Position numbers and translations under genes: made by a program. A DNA stretch of 64,000 bases from Betaproteobacteria bacterium (GTDB taxonomy: Bacteria > Pseudomonadota > Gammaproteobacteria > Burkholderiales > JAEUOS01). Location: positions 1-64,000 of the forward strand of contig JAQGMJ010000011.1 in assembly GCA_028292405.1 (NCBI GenBank). The letters are read 5' to 3'. Under the pieces are notes generated by a model. That model was not told the origin of the DNA, ran no database searches, and saw only the letters and a list, made by a program, of their open reading frames with translations. Shown here one piece after another: positions 8,140-18,461 of the stretch (position 1 is the first letter of the stretch; every line of letters starts with the position of its first letter).

Positions 8140-11100
8140 TCATGATTTTTTGCCGAAGGCGCCGCCGGTGGGCGTCTGGATCACGAATACGTCCCCGGGC
8201 TGGCACAGCGTTTCATCGCAGGCTTGCAACTCGCTGAGGCCGCCGGCCGCGCGCTCGACCCAGTTGCGCCCCACCTGCCCCGCGCCGCCGCCGGCCATGC
8301 CGTAAGGCGGCACGCGGCGATGCCCGGAGAGGATGCCGGCCGTCATGGCCTCGAGAAAGCGCACCCGCCGCAGCGCTCCCGGGCCGCCATTCCACTTACC
8401 CGCGCCGCCACTGCCGTAACGGATCGAATGCTCCTCGACCACTACCGGGTAGCGGAACTCCAGCACCTCCGGGTCGGTCATGCGCGAGTTGGTCATGTGG
8501 GTCTGCACCGGGGTGCAGCCGTCGAAGCCCTCGCCCGCGCCGGAGCCGGAGGAGATGGTTTCGTAGTATTGGTATTTGTCGTTGCCGAAAGTGAAGTTAT
8601 TCATCGTGCCCTGGCTGGCGCCCATCACGCCCAAGGCGCCGTAGAGCGTGTCGGTCAGGCACTGGCTGGTCTCGACGTTGCCCGCCACCACCGCCGCGGG
8701 GTAGCGCGGATTGAGCATCGAGCCTTCGGGGATGATCAGTTGCAGCGGCTTCAGGCAGCCGGCGTTGAGAGGAATGTCGTCGTCCACCAGCGAGCGGAAT
8801 ACATAGAGCGTGGCCGCATAGGCCACGGCCGAAGGGGCGTTGAAGTTGTTCGCCACCTGCATGCTGGTGCCGGTGAAGTCGATCACGCCGCTGCGGGTTT
8901 TCTTGTCCAGCGTTACCTTTACCTTGATCACGGCGCCGTGGTCCATCTCGTAAGAAAACTCGCCGTCCTTCAGCGCCTCGATGACGCGGCGCACCGCTTC
9001 CTCGGCGTTGTCCTGCACATGGCGCATGTAGGCGTGCACGACATCGAGGCTGAACTCGTCAACCATGCGATGCAGCTCCTGCACGCCCTTGGCGTTGGCG
9101 GCGATCATGGCGCGCAGGTCGGCCATGTTCTGGTCGACGTTGCGCGAGGGGTATTTGCCGGAGGCCAGCAGCGCGCGGGTCTCCGCGTCGCGCAGCCTGC
9201 CCTCCTCCACCAGCAGGAAGTTGTCGATCAGCACGCCCTCTTCTTCCACCACCTTGGAGTTCGGCGGCATCGAGCCGGGCGAAATGCCGCCGATGTCGGC
9301 ATGGTGGCCACGCGAGCCGACGTAGAACAGGAGGGTCTGGTTGTCGGCGGCGAATACCGGGGTGATCACCGTGATGTCGGGCAGGTGCGTGCCGCCGTTG
9401 TAGGGCGCATTGAGCACGTAGACGTTGCCGGATTTCATCTTGCCGGCGTTTTCGCGGATCACCGTCTTGATGCTCTCGCCCATGCTGCCCAGGTGCACCG
9501 GCATGTGGGGTGCGTTGGCGATCAGGTCGCCATGCTGATTGAATACGGCGCAGGAGAAGTCCAGGCGCTCCTTGATATTCACCGAATAGGCGGTGTTGGC
9601 GAGCGTCAGGCCCATCTGCTCGGCGATGGCCATGAACAGGTTGTTGAAGATTTCCAGCATCACCGGGTCGGCGGTGGTGCCGATGGCGTGTTGCTTGGGA
9701 CGCGGCACGATGCGGGTGAGCACCAAGTGGTTCAATGGCGTCACCTCGGCCTGCCAGCCGGGCTCGACGATGGTGGTGGCGTTTTTCTCCGCGATGATCG
9801 CCGGGCCGGTGACGCGGTCGGCAGGGATCAGCTTGTCGCGCACGAACACCGGTGTCTCGTGGTGCTTGCCGCCGGAGTACATGCGCACCGTCTCGGCAGC
9901 CACCGGCGCGCCGCTGCGGACTCCGTACGAAAAGGCAGCTTGCGCCGCCTCGCCCGACTTGCCGATCACTTCCACCGAGACGGCCTCTACCAGCAGCGCC
10001 TTGTGCTCCATCAGGAAGGAATAGCGCATGCGATAGGCGGCTTCGAAGCGCGCCTTGATCTCGGCATCCGTGCCGTCGTCGACGATCAGCGCGGAGTCGG
10101 TGCCTTCGTAGCGCACGTGGATGCGCTGGCGCACCTCGATGTTTTTCTCTTCGATGCCTTGCGCGACGATCTGCTTGCGCGCGATTGCGGTGAGGTCGAT
10201 GTAGATGGCGTCGAGCTTGTCGCGCAATTCCGGCGTCAGGCGTGCCTCGACGGCGCGCTCGCGCATCGCGGAAAGATCGGCCAGGCCCATGCCGTAAGCA
10301 GAAAGCACACCGGCGTAGGGGTGGATGTAGACGCGCGTCATGCCCAGCGTATCGGCGATCTGGCAGGCATGCTGGCCGCCGGCGCCGCCGAAGCACTGCA
10401 GGGTGTATTGGGTAACATCGTAGCCGCGTGCGACCGAGACCTTCTTGATCGCGTTGGCCATGTTTTCCACCGCGATCTGGATGAAGCCTTCGGCCACGGC
10501 TTCGGGCGCGCGCTTGTTGCCGGTGGACTTTTCGATCTCGGCGGCCAGCGCGGCGAATTTTTCTTCCACCACCGCGCGGTCCAGCGTCTCGCTGCCGCTG
10601 CGGCCGAACACCTTGGGAAACCACTGTGGCTGTACCTTGCCCAGCATCACATTGCAATCGGTCACCGCCAGCGGCCCGCCGCGGCGATACGAGGCCGGGC
10701 CGGGGTTGGCGCCGGCGGAGTCCGGCCCGACGCGATAGCGCGAGCCATCGAAGTGCAAAATCGAGCCGCCACCTGCCGCCACCGTGTGGATGCTCATCAT
10801 CGGCGCGCGCATGCGCACGCCGGCCACCAGGGTGTCGAAGGCGCGCTCGTATTCGCCGGCGTAGTGCGAGACATCGGTGGAAGTGCCGCCCATGTCGAAG
10901 CCGATGACTTTTTCGAAGCCGGCGCCGACCGCGGTCTGCACCATGCCGACGATGCCGCCGGCCGGGCCCGAGAGAATGGAGTCCTTGCCCTGAAACAGGC
11001 TGGCGTCAGTAAGTCCGCCGGAGCTTTGCATGAACTTCAGCGGCGCGCCCTGCAACTCGTCGGCCACCTGATTGACGTAGCGCTTGAGGATGGGCGAAAG

Positions 11101-11748
11101 ATAGGCATCGACCACCGTGGTGTCGCCGCGCGAGACCAGCTTCATCAGCGGCGAGACCTCGTGGGAGACGGAAACCTGGGTGAAACCCGTCTCTCGCGCC
11201 AGGCGGGCGACAGTGGCCTCATGCGCGGGATGGCGGTAGCCGTGCATCAGGGCGATCGCGATGGCGCGAAAGCCCTTGTCGTAGGCAGTGCGCAGGTCGG
11301 CGCAGGTCCGCTCCTCATCCAGCGCCTGCATGACCTCGCCGTGGGCGCCGATGCGCTCATGGACTTCGTGGACTTCGGTGTACAGCAACTCAGGCAGCAC
11401 GATGTTCCGCGCAAAGATGTGCGGGCGGTTCTGGTAGCCGATGCGCAACTGGTCGCGAAAACCACGGGTGATGAACAACACCGTACGGTCGCCCTTGCGC
11501 TCCAGCAGGGCATTGGTGGCCACCGTCGTGCCCATCTTGACGGCGGCGACCTGCGCGCCGTCGATCGTCTGACCGGACTTGACACCGAGAAAGTGACGAA
11601 TGCCGGCAATGGCTGCGTCCTTGTACTGCTCCGGGTTCTCCGACAGCAGCTTATGGGTTTGCAGCGAGCCGTCGGGCGCCTTGGCGACGATGTCGGTAAA
11701 GGTGCCGCCGCGGTCGATCCAGAATTGCCATTGGGGTTGGGTGTTCAT
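8140..11748 (-). CDS. 5-oxoprolinase / ATP-dependent hydantoinase (HyuA-HyuB fusion)
   Basis: 1202 aa, close to the usual 1200-1280 for single-chain oxoprolinases. The N-terminal half (about 1-690) is the HyuA ATPase-like part, with [18 protein letters not shown] at the start and the [12 protein letters not shown] motif near 290. The C-terminal half (from about 693, [20 protein letters not shown]) is HyuB, with [11 protein letters not shown] and the Gly-rich end. Such enzymes open 5-oxoproline, hydantoin or N-methylhydantoin rings with ATP in the cytoplasm. The neighbouring D-hydantoinase, carbamoylase and racemase favour a hydantoin-type substrate, but 5-oxoproline is equally possible. A terminator separates it from the upstream aldolase gene. 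Confidence 0.9.
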   Translation of the reverse strand: MNTQPQWQFWIDRGGTFTDIVAKAPDGSLQTHKLLSENPEQYKDAAIAGIRHFLGVKSGQTIDGAQVAAVKMGTTVATNALLERKGDRTVLFITRGFRDQLRIGYQNRPHIFARNIVLPELLYTEVHEVHERIGAHGEVMQALDEERTCADLRTAYDKGFRAIAIALMHGYRHPAHEATVARLARETGFTQVSVSHEVSPLMKLVSRGDTTVVDAYLSPILKRYVNQVADELQGAPLKFMQSSGGLTDASLFQGKDSILSGPAGGIVGMVQTAVGAGFEKVIGFDMGGTSTDVSHYAGEYERAFDTLVAGVRMRAPMMSIHTVAAGGGSILHFDGSRYRVGPDSAGANPGPASYRRGGPLAVTDCNVMLGKVQPQWFPKVFGRSGSETLDRAVVEEKFAALAAEIEKSTGNKRAPEAVAEGFIQIAVENMANAIKKVSVARGYDVTQYTLQCFGGAGGQHACQIADTLGMTRVYIHPYAGVLSAYGMGLADLSAMRERAVEARLTPELRDKLDAIYIDLTAIARKQIVAQGIEEKNIEVRQRIHVRYEGTDSALIVDDGTDAEIKARFEAAYRMRYSFLMEHKALLVEAVSVEVIGKSGEAAQAAFSYGVRSGAPVAAETVRMYSGGKHHETPVFVRDKLIPADRVTGPAIIAEKNATTIVEPGWQAEVTPLNHLVLTRIVPRPKQHAIGTTADPVMLEIFNNLFMAIAEQMGLTLANTAYSVNIKERLDFSCAVFNQHGDLIANAPHMPVHLGSMGESIKTVIRENAGKMKSGNVYVLNAPYNGGTHLPDITVITPVFAADNQTLLFYVGSRGHHADIGGISPGSMPPNSKVVEEEGVLIDNFLLVEEGRLRDAETRALLASGKYPSRNVDQNMADLRAMIAANAKGVQELHRMVDEFSLDVVHAYMRHVQDNAEEAVRRVIEALKDGEFSYEMDHGAVIKVKVTLDKKTRSGVIDFTGTSMQVANNFNAPSAVAYAATLYVFRSLVDDDIPLNAGCLKPLQLIIPEGSMLNPRYPAAVVAGNVETSQCLTDTLYGALGVMGASQGTMNNFTFGNDKYQYYETISSGSGAGEGFDGCTPVQTHMTNSRMTDPEVLEFRYPVVVEEHSIRYGSGGAGKWNGGPGALRRVRFLEAMTAGILSGHRRVPPYGMAGGGAGQVGRNWVERAAGGLSELQACDETLCQPGDVFVIQTPTGGAFGKKS

Positions 11749-11833
11749 TGCGACATTCTAAGGCAGGGGCCGATGAGGACGACTCGGGAAATAGGCAACG
11801 CCTCATACGCAGCAAATGCCGGGCCAGAAATGC

Positions 11834-11869
11834 AAAAGGCCGGAATCCCGGTTGCCCGGCATTCCGGCC
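11834..11869 (-). terminator. Rho-independent terminator after the DapA-like gene
   Basis: Inverted repeat GGCCGGAAT (11838-11846) with ATTCCGGCC (11861-11869). On the minus strand it is followed by TTTTGCATTT. It lies 17 bases past the aldolase stop and upstream of the oxoprolinase start, separating the two genes. Confidence 0.75.
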
Positions 11870-11885
11870 CGCTTGAGCGAAATCC

Positions 11886-12842
11886 TCAGGCAGCGAGCTT
11901 CTGCGGCGCCAGCGCGCCGAGCGTCTTGACCCGGCGCTCCATACGGCGCACCAGGTGATCGACTTCTTCCTTGTCCAGCTTGATCAGCTTGGGGCCGGGG
12001 GCGCGGATGGCTTCGCTCTTGATCGCGCCGCGCTGCATCAGGATGTATTTGCGCACCGCCAGACCCAGGCCCGGCTGCAGTTCCTGGCGCACGATCGGCA
12101 GGTAGGCGTCGTAGACGTCTTCGGCTTCTTCCTTCTTGCCCGCCTTGAACAGGTCGTAGGTCTTGACCAGGGCTTCCGGGTAGGCGAAGCCGGTCATGGC
12201 GCCGTCGACGCCGCGCGCCAGCTCTTGCGGATAGTGGATGCCGCCGTTGCCGACCAGAATGGAAACGCGGCGTGCACCGGCCTTCTCTGCCTCGCGCAGC
12301 TTGGTGATCTTGGAGAGGCCCGGCCAGTCTTCATGCTTGACCATCACCAGGTTGGAAAAGTCGGCGATCATTTTCAGGATGACGGCCGGCGACATGTAGA
12401 CGGTAGTGACAAAGGGATAGTCCTGCAACACCCACGGGATGCCTTCGAGACGCTTGGCGACCTGCTCGAAGTAACCGTAGACCTGCTCGTCCGACTTCAG
12501 GCCGGGAACCGGGGCGACCATCACGCCGGCGGCGCCCGCGTCCATCACCTTTTTCGAGAAGGTCGCGAGATTGTCCAGGCCGGCGGCGGAGGCGCCGACG
12601 ATGGTCGGGACGCGGCCGTTGATCTGCTTCATCGCCGTGGTGGCGAAGGACATGCTTTCTTCGCCGGAGAGCTTGGGCGCCTCGCCCATGATGCCGAGAA
12701 TGGTGAAGCCGGTGACCCCGCATTGCAGGTAGAAGTCCATCAGGCTTTTGGTCGAGTCGAGATCCAGCGCGCCCGTGTCGGTAAAGGGCGTGGCGGAGAT
12801 GACGTACATGCCGGCGGCGGATTCGTCGAGTTTGGTGGCCAT
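11886..12842 (-). CDS. Dihydrodipicolinate synthase family aldolase
   Basis: 318 aa from the ATG at 12842 with GGAAAA just upstream; the open frame extends 19 codons further without a ribosome site. Class I pyruvate-type aldolase barrel: GVTGFTILGIMGEAPKLS near 45, the Tyr of QDYPFVT, and the Schiff-base Lys in LVMVKHEDWPG. All catalytic positions look intact. The sequence differs from biosynthetic DapA, and the protein is longer at the C terminus. The context (divergent from the D-hydantoinase) suggests a catabolic aldolase or lyase acting on a product of the hydantoin island rather than lysine biosynthesis. The substrate is unknown. Confidence 0.85.
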   Translation of the reverse strand: MATKLDESAAGMYVISATPFTDTGALDLDSTKSLMDFYLQCGVTGFTILGIMGEAPKLSGEESMSFATTAMKQINGRVPTIVGASAAGLDNLATFSKKVMDAGAAGVMVAPVPGLKSDEQVYGYFEQVAKRLEGIPWVLQDYPFVTTVYMSPAVILKMIADFSNLVMVKHEDWPGLSKITKLREAEKAGARRVSILVGNGGIHYPQELARGVDGAMTGFAYPEALVKTYDLFKAGKKEEAEDVYDAYLPIVRQELQPGLGLAVRKYILMQRGAIKSEAIRAPGPKLIKLDKEEVDHLVRRMERRVKTLGALAPQKLAA

Positions 12843-12960
12843 GATGATTTTCCAGTGTGCGCGGAGCGAAAAAAGAAAGTGTACCGAAATAGCTGGCACT
12901 CGGCTTGCTGGAATAGGCTTATATTAATACTCTGACCGGCCAGCTTGATTGTTTCGACAA

Positions 12961-14442
12961 ATGATGAATATGGAACTTGACCTCACCATCCGCAATGCGG
13001 TGATCGTCAACGCCGCGCAGACCATGCGCGGAGACATCGGTGTGCGCGACGGGCGCATCGCGGTGATTGCGGACAGCCTGGCCCCCGCGGCGCAGGACAT
13101 CGATGCCGCCGGGCGCTACGTGTTGCCGGGCGGCATCGACAGCCATTGCCATGTCGAGCAACTCTCGGCCAGCGGGCTGATGACGGCGGACGATTTTTAC
13201 TCCGCCACGGTGTCGGCCGCTTTCGGCGGCACCACCACCATCATTCCCTTCGCCGCCCAGCATCGCGGCATGTCGCTGCCCAAGGTGGTGGAGGACTACC
13301 ACGCCGCGGCGGGGCCGAAGGCGGTGATCGACTACAGCTTTCACCTGATCGTCTCGGACCCGACGCCGCAGGCCCTGGCCACCGACCTGCCGGACCTGAT
13401 CAGCAAGGGCTACACGTCCTTCAAGGTCTACATGACCTACGATAAGCTCAAGCTGGACGACGGCCAGTTGCTCGACGTGCTGGAGCTCGCGGGCCGCGCC
13501 GGCGCGCTGGTGATGGTGCACGCCGAGAACAACGACGTGATCAAGTGGATCGCGCAGCGCCTGCTGGCCAACGGGCATACGGCGCCGAAGTTCCATGCGG
13601 TGGCGCACGACCCGCTGGCGGAAAGCGAAGCGACGCACCGGGTGATCCAGTTCTCCCGCCTGCTCGACACGCCGGTGCTGGTGGTGCATGTGTCCGGCAT
13701 CGAGGCGGTGCGCAACATCCGCGCGGCGCAGACCCTCGGCGTGCGGGTGTATGGCGAAACCTGCCCGCAATATCTTTTTCTCACCGCCAAGGACATCGAC
13801 AGGCCCGGGCTGGACGGCGCGATGTTTTGCTGCAGCCCGCCGCCACGCGACGCGGCTTCGCAGGAAGCGGTGTGGGAGGGGCTGACCAACGGCACCTTCC
13901 AGGTCTACTCTTCCGACCACGCGCCCTATCGCTTCGATGAGACCGGCAAGTTGCCCAAGGGCGACAAGACTACCTTCAAGGACATGGCCAACGGCGTGCC
14001 GGGTCTGGAGTTACGGTTGCCGCTGCTGTTTTCCGAGGGCGTGCTCAAGGGGCGCATGAGCATCAAGCAGTTTGTCGCACTCACCGCCACCAATCACGCG
14101 CAGATGTACGGCCTGGCGCACCGCAAGGGCTCGATCGCGGTGGGCCTGGATGCGGACATGGCGATCTGGGACGCGGAAAAGGTCACCAAAATTACCGCCG
14201 GCAACATCCACGACAACGTCGGCTATACCCCCTACGAAGGACGCGAGATCACCGGCTGGCCGGTGACCGTAATCAACCGCGGCCGCGTGGTGGTCGACGA
14301 CGGCAAGCTGATTGCCGGGCGCGGCGACGGCCACTTCATCGCGCGCAAGACACCGGGGCCGCTGAGAATGGAGCGCAAGCCCGCCGAGTCCATGCGCCTG
14401 TTCAAATCCTTCATCACCTCACCTGAAGCAAGCACAAAATGA
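12961..14442 (+). CDS. hydA: D-hydantoinase / dihydropyrimidinase
   Basis: 493 aa if started at the ATG at 12961. ATGs at 12964 and 12970 and a TTG at 12949 are alternatives; no clear ribosome site decides. Cyclic amidohydrolase with a binuclear metal site: LPGGIDSHCHVEQ (two metal His), the carboxylated Lys in SFKVYMTYDK, the His of VMVHAENND, HVSG, and the Asp in SSDHAPY. It opens 5-substituted hydantoins or dihydropyrimidines to N-carbamoyl amino acids. The stop overlaps the start of the next gene by four bases (ATGA), so it is translationally coupled to the D-carbamoylase. That pairing favours D-hydantoinase. Confidence 0.93.
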   Translation: MMNMELDLTIRNAVIVNAAQTMRGDIGVRDGRIAVIADSLAPAAQDIDAAGRYVLPGGIDSHCHVEQLSASGLMTADDFYSATVSAAFGGTTTIIPFAAQHRGMSLPKVVEDYHAAAGPKAVIDYSFHLIVSDPTPQALATDLPDLISKGYTSFKVYMTYDKLKLDDGQLLDVLELAGRAGALVMVHAENNDVIKWIAQRLLANGHTAPKFHAVAHDPLAESEATHRVIQFSRLLDTPVLVVHVSGIEAVRNIRAAQTLGVRVYGETCPQYLFLTAKDIDRPGLDGAMFCCSPPPRDAASQEAVWEGLTNGTFQVYSSDHAPYRFDETGKLPKGDKTTFKDMANGVPGLELRLPLLFSEGVLKGRMSIKQFVALTATNHAQMYGLAHRKGSIAVGLDADMAIWDAEKVTKITAGNIHDNVGYTPYEGREITGWPVTVINRGRVVVDDGKLIAGRGDGHFIARKTPGPLRMERKPAESMRLFKSFITSPEASTK

Positions 14443-15371
14443 AACGTCCCTTTCCCATGGCCGTGGCCCAGCTCGGGCCGATCCACTTAGCCGACACGCG
14501 CGAGGCCGTCGTCAAGCGCCTGCTGGAACTGTTGCGCGAGGCGCATGCGCGCTCGGCCAAGTTCGTGGTGTTTCCCGAACTGGCGCTGACAACTTTTTTC
14601 CCTCGCTACTGGATGGAGGATCAGGAGCAGATCGACCGCTTCTACGAACGCTCGATGCCCAATGCCGCGACCCAGCCGCTGTTCGACAAGGCGAAGAAAT
14701 ACGGCATCGGCTTTTACCTGGGCTATGCCGAACTCACACCCGAAGGCGAGCGCTACAACACGGCCGTGATGGTCGATCAGGGCGGCAAGATCGTCGGCCG
14801 CTACCGCAAGGTGCACCTGCCCGGCCATGCCGATCACAAGCCCAAAGCGCCCTTCCAGCATCTGGAGAAGCTGTACTTCAATGTAGGCAACGAAGGCTTC
14901 AAGGTCTGGAAGACCATGGGCACGAAGATGGGCATGTGCATTTGCAACGACCGCCGCTGGCCCGAGACCTTTCGCGTGATGAGCCTGCAAAGCGCGGAAG
15001 TGGTGGTGCTGGGCTACAACACGCCCTCGGTCAACATCCACTGGCCGGAGCCGCCGCACCTGCGCATGTTCCACCATCTGCTCCTTTTGCAGGCACACGC
15101 GCACGAGAATGCACTATGGGTGGGCGCGGCCGCCAAATGTGGTGCGGAGGATGGTTTTCATATGATTGCCGGCTCGGCCATCGTCTCGCCCACCGGGGAG
15201 ATCGCGGCCCAATCCTCGACTGAAGAAGACGAGGTAATCTTCACCAATTGCGACCTGGCGCTGGGCGACACCTTCCGCGAACACGTGTTCAACTTCGCCA
15301 AGCATCGCCGCCCGGAGCACTACAAGCTGATCGTCGAACGGGTCGGCGCCGGCAAGCCAGTGACGGAGTAA
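14439..15371 (+). CDS. N-carbamoyl-D-amino acid hydrolase (nitrilase superfamily)
   Basis: 310 aa; characterised D-carbamoylases are about 304. The catalytic triad is visible: Glu in VVFPELALTTFFPR, Lys in GRYRKVHLPG, and Cys in GMCICNDRRWPE. The CICNDRRWPE stretch is characteristic of D-specific carbamoylases such as the Agrobacterium enzyme, not of beta-ureidopropionases. It hydrolyses N-carbamoyl-D-amino acids to D-amino acid, CO2 and ammonia in the cytoplasm. It overlaps the hydantoinase by four bases and is followed by a transporter, giving uptake and two-step hydrolysis in one unit. Confidence 0.93.
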   Translation: MKRPFPMAVAQLGPIHLADTREAVVKRLLELLREAHARSAKFVVFPELALTTFFPRYWMEDQEQIDRFYERSMPNAATQPLFDKAKKYGIGFYLGYAELTPEGERYNTAVMVDQGGKIVGRYRKVHLPGHADHKPKAPFQHLEKLYFNVGNEGFKVWKTMGTKMGMCICNDRRWPETFRVMSLQSAEVVVLGYNTPSVNIHWPEPPHLRMFHHLLLLQAHAHENALWVGAAAKCGAEDGFHMIAGSAIVSPTGEIAAQSSTEEDEVIFTNCDLALGDTFREHVFNFAKHRRPEHYKLIVERVGAGKPVTE

Positions 15372-15431
15372 TGCACCAAGCTATGGCATGATGAATGCTA
15401 TCCCATGACTGATGTTTAACGAGGAAATGTT

Positions 15432-16283
15432 ATGACAAGCAAGGGAGCAGGCGTGATCAAGATGATGGTGCTGGCACTGTCCGCCAGCGTGGCGCTAAGC
15501 GGCGCTGCCTACGCGCAAACCATCAAGACCGCTGTGGACGCCACTTTCGCGCCGCATGCGATGGTGAAAATGGGCGGCGGCCTGGAAGGCTTCAACATCG
15601 ACCTGGGCAACGAGATCGCCAAGCGTCTCGGCAAGCCGATCGATATCGAGGGCACGCAGTTCTCCGGCCTGATTCCCGGCCTGAATGCGAAAAAGTACGA
15701 CTTCATCCTGGCTCCCACCACGGTCACCAAGGAACGCGCCGACGCGCTGCTGTTCACCGAGGGCTATCTGGATACGGACTACCTGTTCGTGCAAAAGAAA
15801 ACCGAAGGCGACATCAAGGGCCTGGATGCCCTGAAGGGCAAGACCATCACCGTCAACAAGGGCTCGGCCTACGAGAACTGGGCAAAGGACAATATGGCGA
15901 AGTACGGCTACAAGTACGACGTCTATGACACCAATGCCGATGCGGTGCAGGCGGTGCTCTCCGGCCGCGCCGATGCCAACCTCGCCGGCAATACCGTGGC
16001 GCAATGGGCGGCCAAGCAGAACCCGCTGCTCAAGACCAGCTACCTGATCAAGACCGGCCTGGTGTGGGCCATCCCTTTCCGCAAGGACGACACCGAAGGC
16101 CGCGCCAAGGTCTCGATGGTGATCAAGTGCATGAAGCTCGACGGCACCATCGGCAAGTTCCACGAGAAATGGTTCGGCGCCAAGGCCGCACCCGATTCAT
16201 CGGCGATGAAGCCGGTGGCCGGTACGGGCGTACCGGGCATGACGGGCTACGACCCGACACCGGTCACGCCCAAGTGCTCCTGA
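15432..16283 (+). CDS. Amino-acid-type ABC transporter substrate-binding protein
   Basis: 283 aa solute-binding protein family 3. GAGGAA lies directly before the ATG. The signal peptide ends at SGAAYAQ (about residue 26). The fold signature includes ATFAPHAMVKMGGGLEGFNIDLGNEIA, then FSGLIPGLNAKKYDFI and the GKTITVNKGSAYENW hinge segment. An extra 25-residue Pro/Gly/Thr-rich tail with a terminal Cys follows the domain. With the downstream ATPase and two permeases it forms a complete polar amino acid importer, presumably for hydantoins, carbamoyl amino acids or their products (inferred from position). A terminator hairpin follows it. Confidence 0.9.
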   Translation: MTSKGAGVIKMMVLALSASVALSGAAYAQTIKTAVDATFAPHAMVKMGGGLEGFNIDLGNEIAKRLGKPIDIEGTQFSGLIPGLNAKKYDFILAPTTVTKERADALLFTEGYLDTDYLFVQKKTEGDIKGLDALKGKTITVNKGSAYENWAKDNMAKYGYKYDVYDTNADAVQAVLSGRADANLAGNTVAQWAAKQNPLLKTSYLIKTGLVWAIPFRKDDTEGRAKVSMVIKCMKLDGTIGKFHEKWFGAKAAPDSSAMKPVAGTGVPGMTGYDPTPVTPKCS

Positions 16284-16305
16284 GCCCCGCCCGATAAACG
16301 GCTGC

Positions 16306-16335
16306 AACGCCGGCCTCGCGCCGGCGTTTGTTTTT
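16306..16335 (+). terminator. Intra-operon terminator or attenuating hairpin
   Basis: Perfect 9-bp stem AACGCCGGC (16306-16314) with GCCGGCGTT (16320-16328), loop of five, then TGTTTTT. It lies between the binding-protein gene and the ATPase gene. This fits the usual pattern in which the receptor is made in excess over the membrane parts. Confidence 0.85.
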
Positions 16336-16352
16336 AACCTCCTGCGCAATCC

Positions 16353-17090
16353 ATGAGCAAAGCGATCCTCGACATCGCCGCCCTGCACAAGTCCTATGGC
16401 GCCACGCCGGTGCTCAAAGGCATCGACATGGCGGTGAATGAAAACGAGCTGGTGTTCATCATCGGCCCCTCGGGCTCGGGCAAGAGCACACTGCTGCGCT
16501 GCTGCAACCGGCTGGAGGAACCGGAGAGCGGCTCCATCCTGGTCGACGGCACCGACATCCTGCGGCCGGGCGTCGACCTGAACCGCCTGCGGCAGAAAAT
16601 CGGCATGGTGTTCCAGTCGTTTAACCTGTATCCACACATGACGGCGCTGGGCAACGTCACCCTGGCGCTACGCAAGGTGCAGGGCATGGAGAAGGAAGCG
16701 GCGGAAGAAAAAGGCCGTGCCGCGCTGGCCCGCGTGGGCCTGGCGGAAAAGGTGAATGCCTATCCGAACGAACTCTCCGGCGGCCAGCAGCAGCGTGTCG
16801 GCATCGCCCGCTCCCTGGCGCTGGAACCGCGCATCGTGCTGTTCGACGAGCCCACCAGCGCGCTCGACCCCGAGTTGGTAGGCGGCGTGCTCAAGGTGAT
16901 GCGCGAGTTGAAGGAGTCGGGCATGACCATGGTAGTGGTGAGCCACGAAATGGCCTTCGCCCGCGCTGCCGCCGACCGGGTGATCTTCATGGACAAGGGC
17001 GTGATTGCCGACCAGGGTGCGCCGGAAGACATGTTCGGCAACCCGAAGCACGAGCGCCTGCGCGAGTTCCTCTCGCGCATCCAGCATTGA
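16353..17090 (+). CDS. Amino acid ABC transporter ATP-binding protein (GlnQ type)
   Basis: 245 aa, normal length. Walker [10 protein letters not shown] (about residues 36-44), Q-loop near [12 protein letters not shown], signature LSGGQQQR, Walker [15 protein letters not shown] and the switch His in VVSHEM are all present. It energises uptake by the neighbouring permeases at the inner face of the membrane. It sits 17 bases after the terminator of the binding-protein gene. The next gene starts within 8 bases of its stop. Confidence 0.95.
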   Translation: MSKAILDIAALHKSYGATPVLKGIDMAVNENELVFIIGPSGSGKSTLLRCCNRLEEPESGSILVDGTDILRPGVDLNRLRQKIGMVFQSFNLYPHMTALGNVTLALRKVQGMEKEAAEEKGRAALARVGLAEKVNAYPNELSGGQQQRVGIARSLALEPRIVLFDEPTSALDPELVGGVLKVMRELKESGMTMVVVSHEMAFARAAADRVIFMDKGVIADQGAPEDMFGNPKHERLREFLSRIQH

Positions 17091-17097
17091 ACACAGC

Positions 17098-17790
17098 ATG
17101 AACCCGGCGATGAGCGGCTGGGACCGCTTTGTGTTCAGCTTTTTCAATCTGGACATCGCACGACAGTACCTGCCGGCGATTGCCAAGGGCTTCGTCACTA
17201 CCGTTTACCTCGCGTTGGCGGTGATTGTCGCCGGCGTGCTGCTGGGCCTGACATTGGCGTTGCTGCGCTCTTTTCGCGTCAAGGTGGCGAATTTTTTCAT
17301 CATCATGTTCGCCGACATCATGCGCGCGCTGCCGCCGCTGGTGCTGATCATTCTGCTGTTCTTCGCCCTGCCCTATGCCGGCGCTTCGCTCTCCGCCTTT
17401 GCGGCGACATGGGTGGCGCTGAGCCTGGTGCTGGCAGCCTTCGCCGAAGAAATCTTCTGGGCCGGCATCGTCGCCGTGCCGCGCGGGCAATGGGAGGCGG
17501 CGCGTTCCACTGGCCTGTCACGCGCGCAAACCCTGGCCTTTGTGGTGCTGCCGCAGGCGGTGCGCATGACCATTCCGCCGCTGACCAACCGGGTGATCTC
17601 GATCACCAAAGGTACCGCGCTTGGCTCGGTGGTGGCCTTGAGCGAAATCCTCAACCAAGCCTCCTCTTCCGCCAGCCAGGCCGGCAACGCCACGCCGATG
17701 ACCGTGGGGGCGCTGGCCTACCTGTTGCTGTTCATCCCCGTGGTGATTTTCGGCCGCTGGGTCGAGACGCGCTTTGTCTGGAAAAAGTGA
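17098..17790 (+). CDS. Amino acid ABC transporter permease, first subunit
   Basis: 230 aa from the ATG at 17098; an in-frame ATG at 17110 is an alternative and no strong ribosome site decides. HisM/GlnP-type permease with about five membrane helices (LALAVIVAGVLLGLTLALL and MRALPPLVLIILLFFALPYA). The EAA loop WEAARSTGLSRAQTLAFVVL docks the ATPase. It forms a heterodimer with the next permease; its stop codon overlaps that gene's start by one base. Confidence 0.92.
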   Translation: MNPAMSGWDRFVFSFFNLDIARQYLPAIAKGFVTTVYLALAVIVAGVLLGLTLALLRSFRVKVANFFIIMFADIMRALPPLVLIILLFFALPYAGASLSAFAATWVALSLVLAAFAEEIFWAGIVAVPRGQWEAARSTGLSRAQTLAFVVLPQAVRMTIPPLTNRVISITKGTALGSVVALSEILNQASSSASQAGNATPMTVGALAYLLLFIPVVIFGRWVETRFVWKK

Positions 17791-18461
17791 TGGACGCGAT
17801 CCTGCAAAACTTTTTCAACATGGAGATTGCGTCCAAGGCCGGCGTGTTCCTGCTCAAGGGCCTAGGCATGACTTTGCTTCTCTCCGCCATCGTCATCCCG
17901 CTGGGGCTGCTGGGCGGCCTCGCGGTGGCGGTGCTGGGCAGCCTGAAAAAGAAATGGCTGAGCGTCCTGTTGATCGTCTACGTGGATTTTTTTCGCGCCT
18001 TTCCGCCGCTGGTGCTGCTGATTTTCATCTATTTCGGCACGCCCTTCCTCGGGCTGGATATCCCCAAGCTGCTGGCGGTGGCGATCGGCTTTTTTCTCAA
18101 CACCTCGAGTTACTACGGTGAGGTGTTTCGCGCCGGCATCGAGAGCATACCGAAGGGCCAATTCGAAGCGGCGCGCTCCACCGGGCTCTCGGGCTCGCAG
18201 ACCTTGCGCTTCGTCATCTTGCCGCAAGCGGTGCGCAATGTGTTGCCGGACCTGATCAGCAATACGCTGGAGGTGATCAAGCTCACATCCCTGGCCTCGG
18301 TGGTGGCCTTGCCCGAATTACTGAACAATGCGCGCCAGGCGCAGGCGCTGACCTACAACCCGACGCCCATCGTGCTGGCCGCGCTGATGTACCTGGTGCT
18401 GCTATGGCCGCTGGTGCGTTTGCTCAGCCGCCTGGAGCACAAGAGTATTTCGATGCACTAG
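17790..18461 (+). CDS. Amino acid ABC transporter permease, second subunit
   Basis: 223 aa from the ATG at 17790, which overlaps the preceding stop (TGATG). Same family as its partner: helices GMTLLLSAIVIPLGLLGGL and FPPLVLLIFIYFGTPFLGL, and EAA loop FEAARSTGLSGSQTLRFVIL. Last gene of the transporter operon. Its TAG stop shares a CTAG with the stop of the convergent racemase gene, so there is no space for a terminator between the two. Confidence 0.92.
   Translation: MDAILQNFFNMEIASKAGVFLLKGLGMTLLLSAIVIPLGLLGGLAVAVLGSLKKKWLSVLLIVYVDFFRAFPPLVLLIFIYFGTPFLGLDIPKLLAVAIGFFLNTSSYYGEVFRAGIESIPKGQFEAARSTGLSGSQTLRFVILPQAVRNVLPDLISNTLEVIKLTSLASVVALPELLNNARQAQALTYNPTPIVLAALMYLVLLWPLVRLLSRLEHKSISMH

Noticed and set aside
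8224-11958. A 1244-codon open frame on the plus strand, antisense to the oxoprolinase gene
   Set aside because: It is the mirror of a high-GC gene with strong third-position bias. The product is rich in His, Arg, Gly and Val with no domain, and the opposite strand encodes a clear full-length enzyme.
11886-12842. Biosynthetic dapA for lysine
   Set aside because: The length, C-terminal tail and position in a catabolic island do not suit DapA; I keep only the superfamily assignment.
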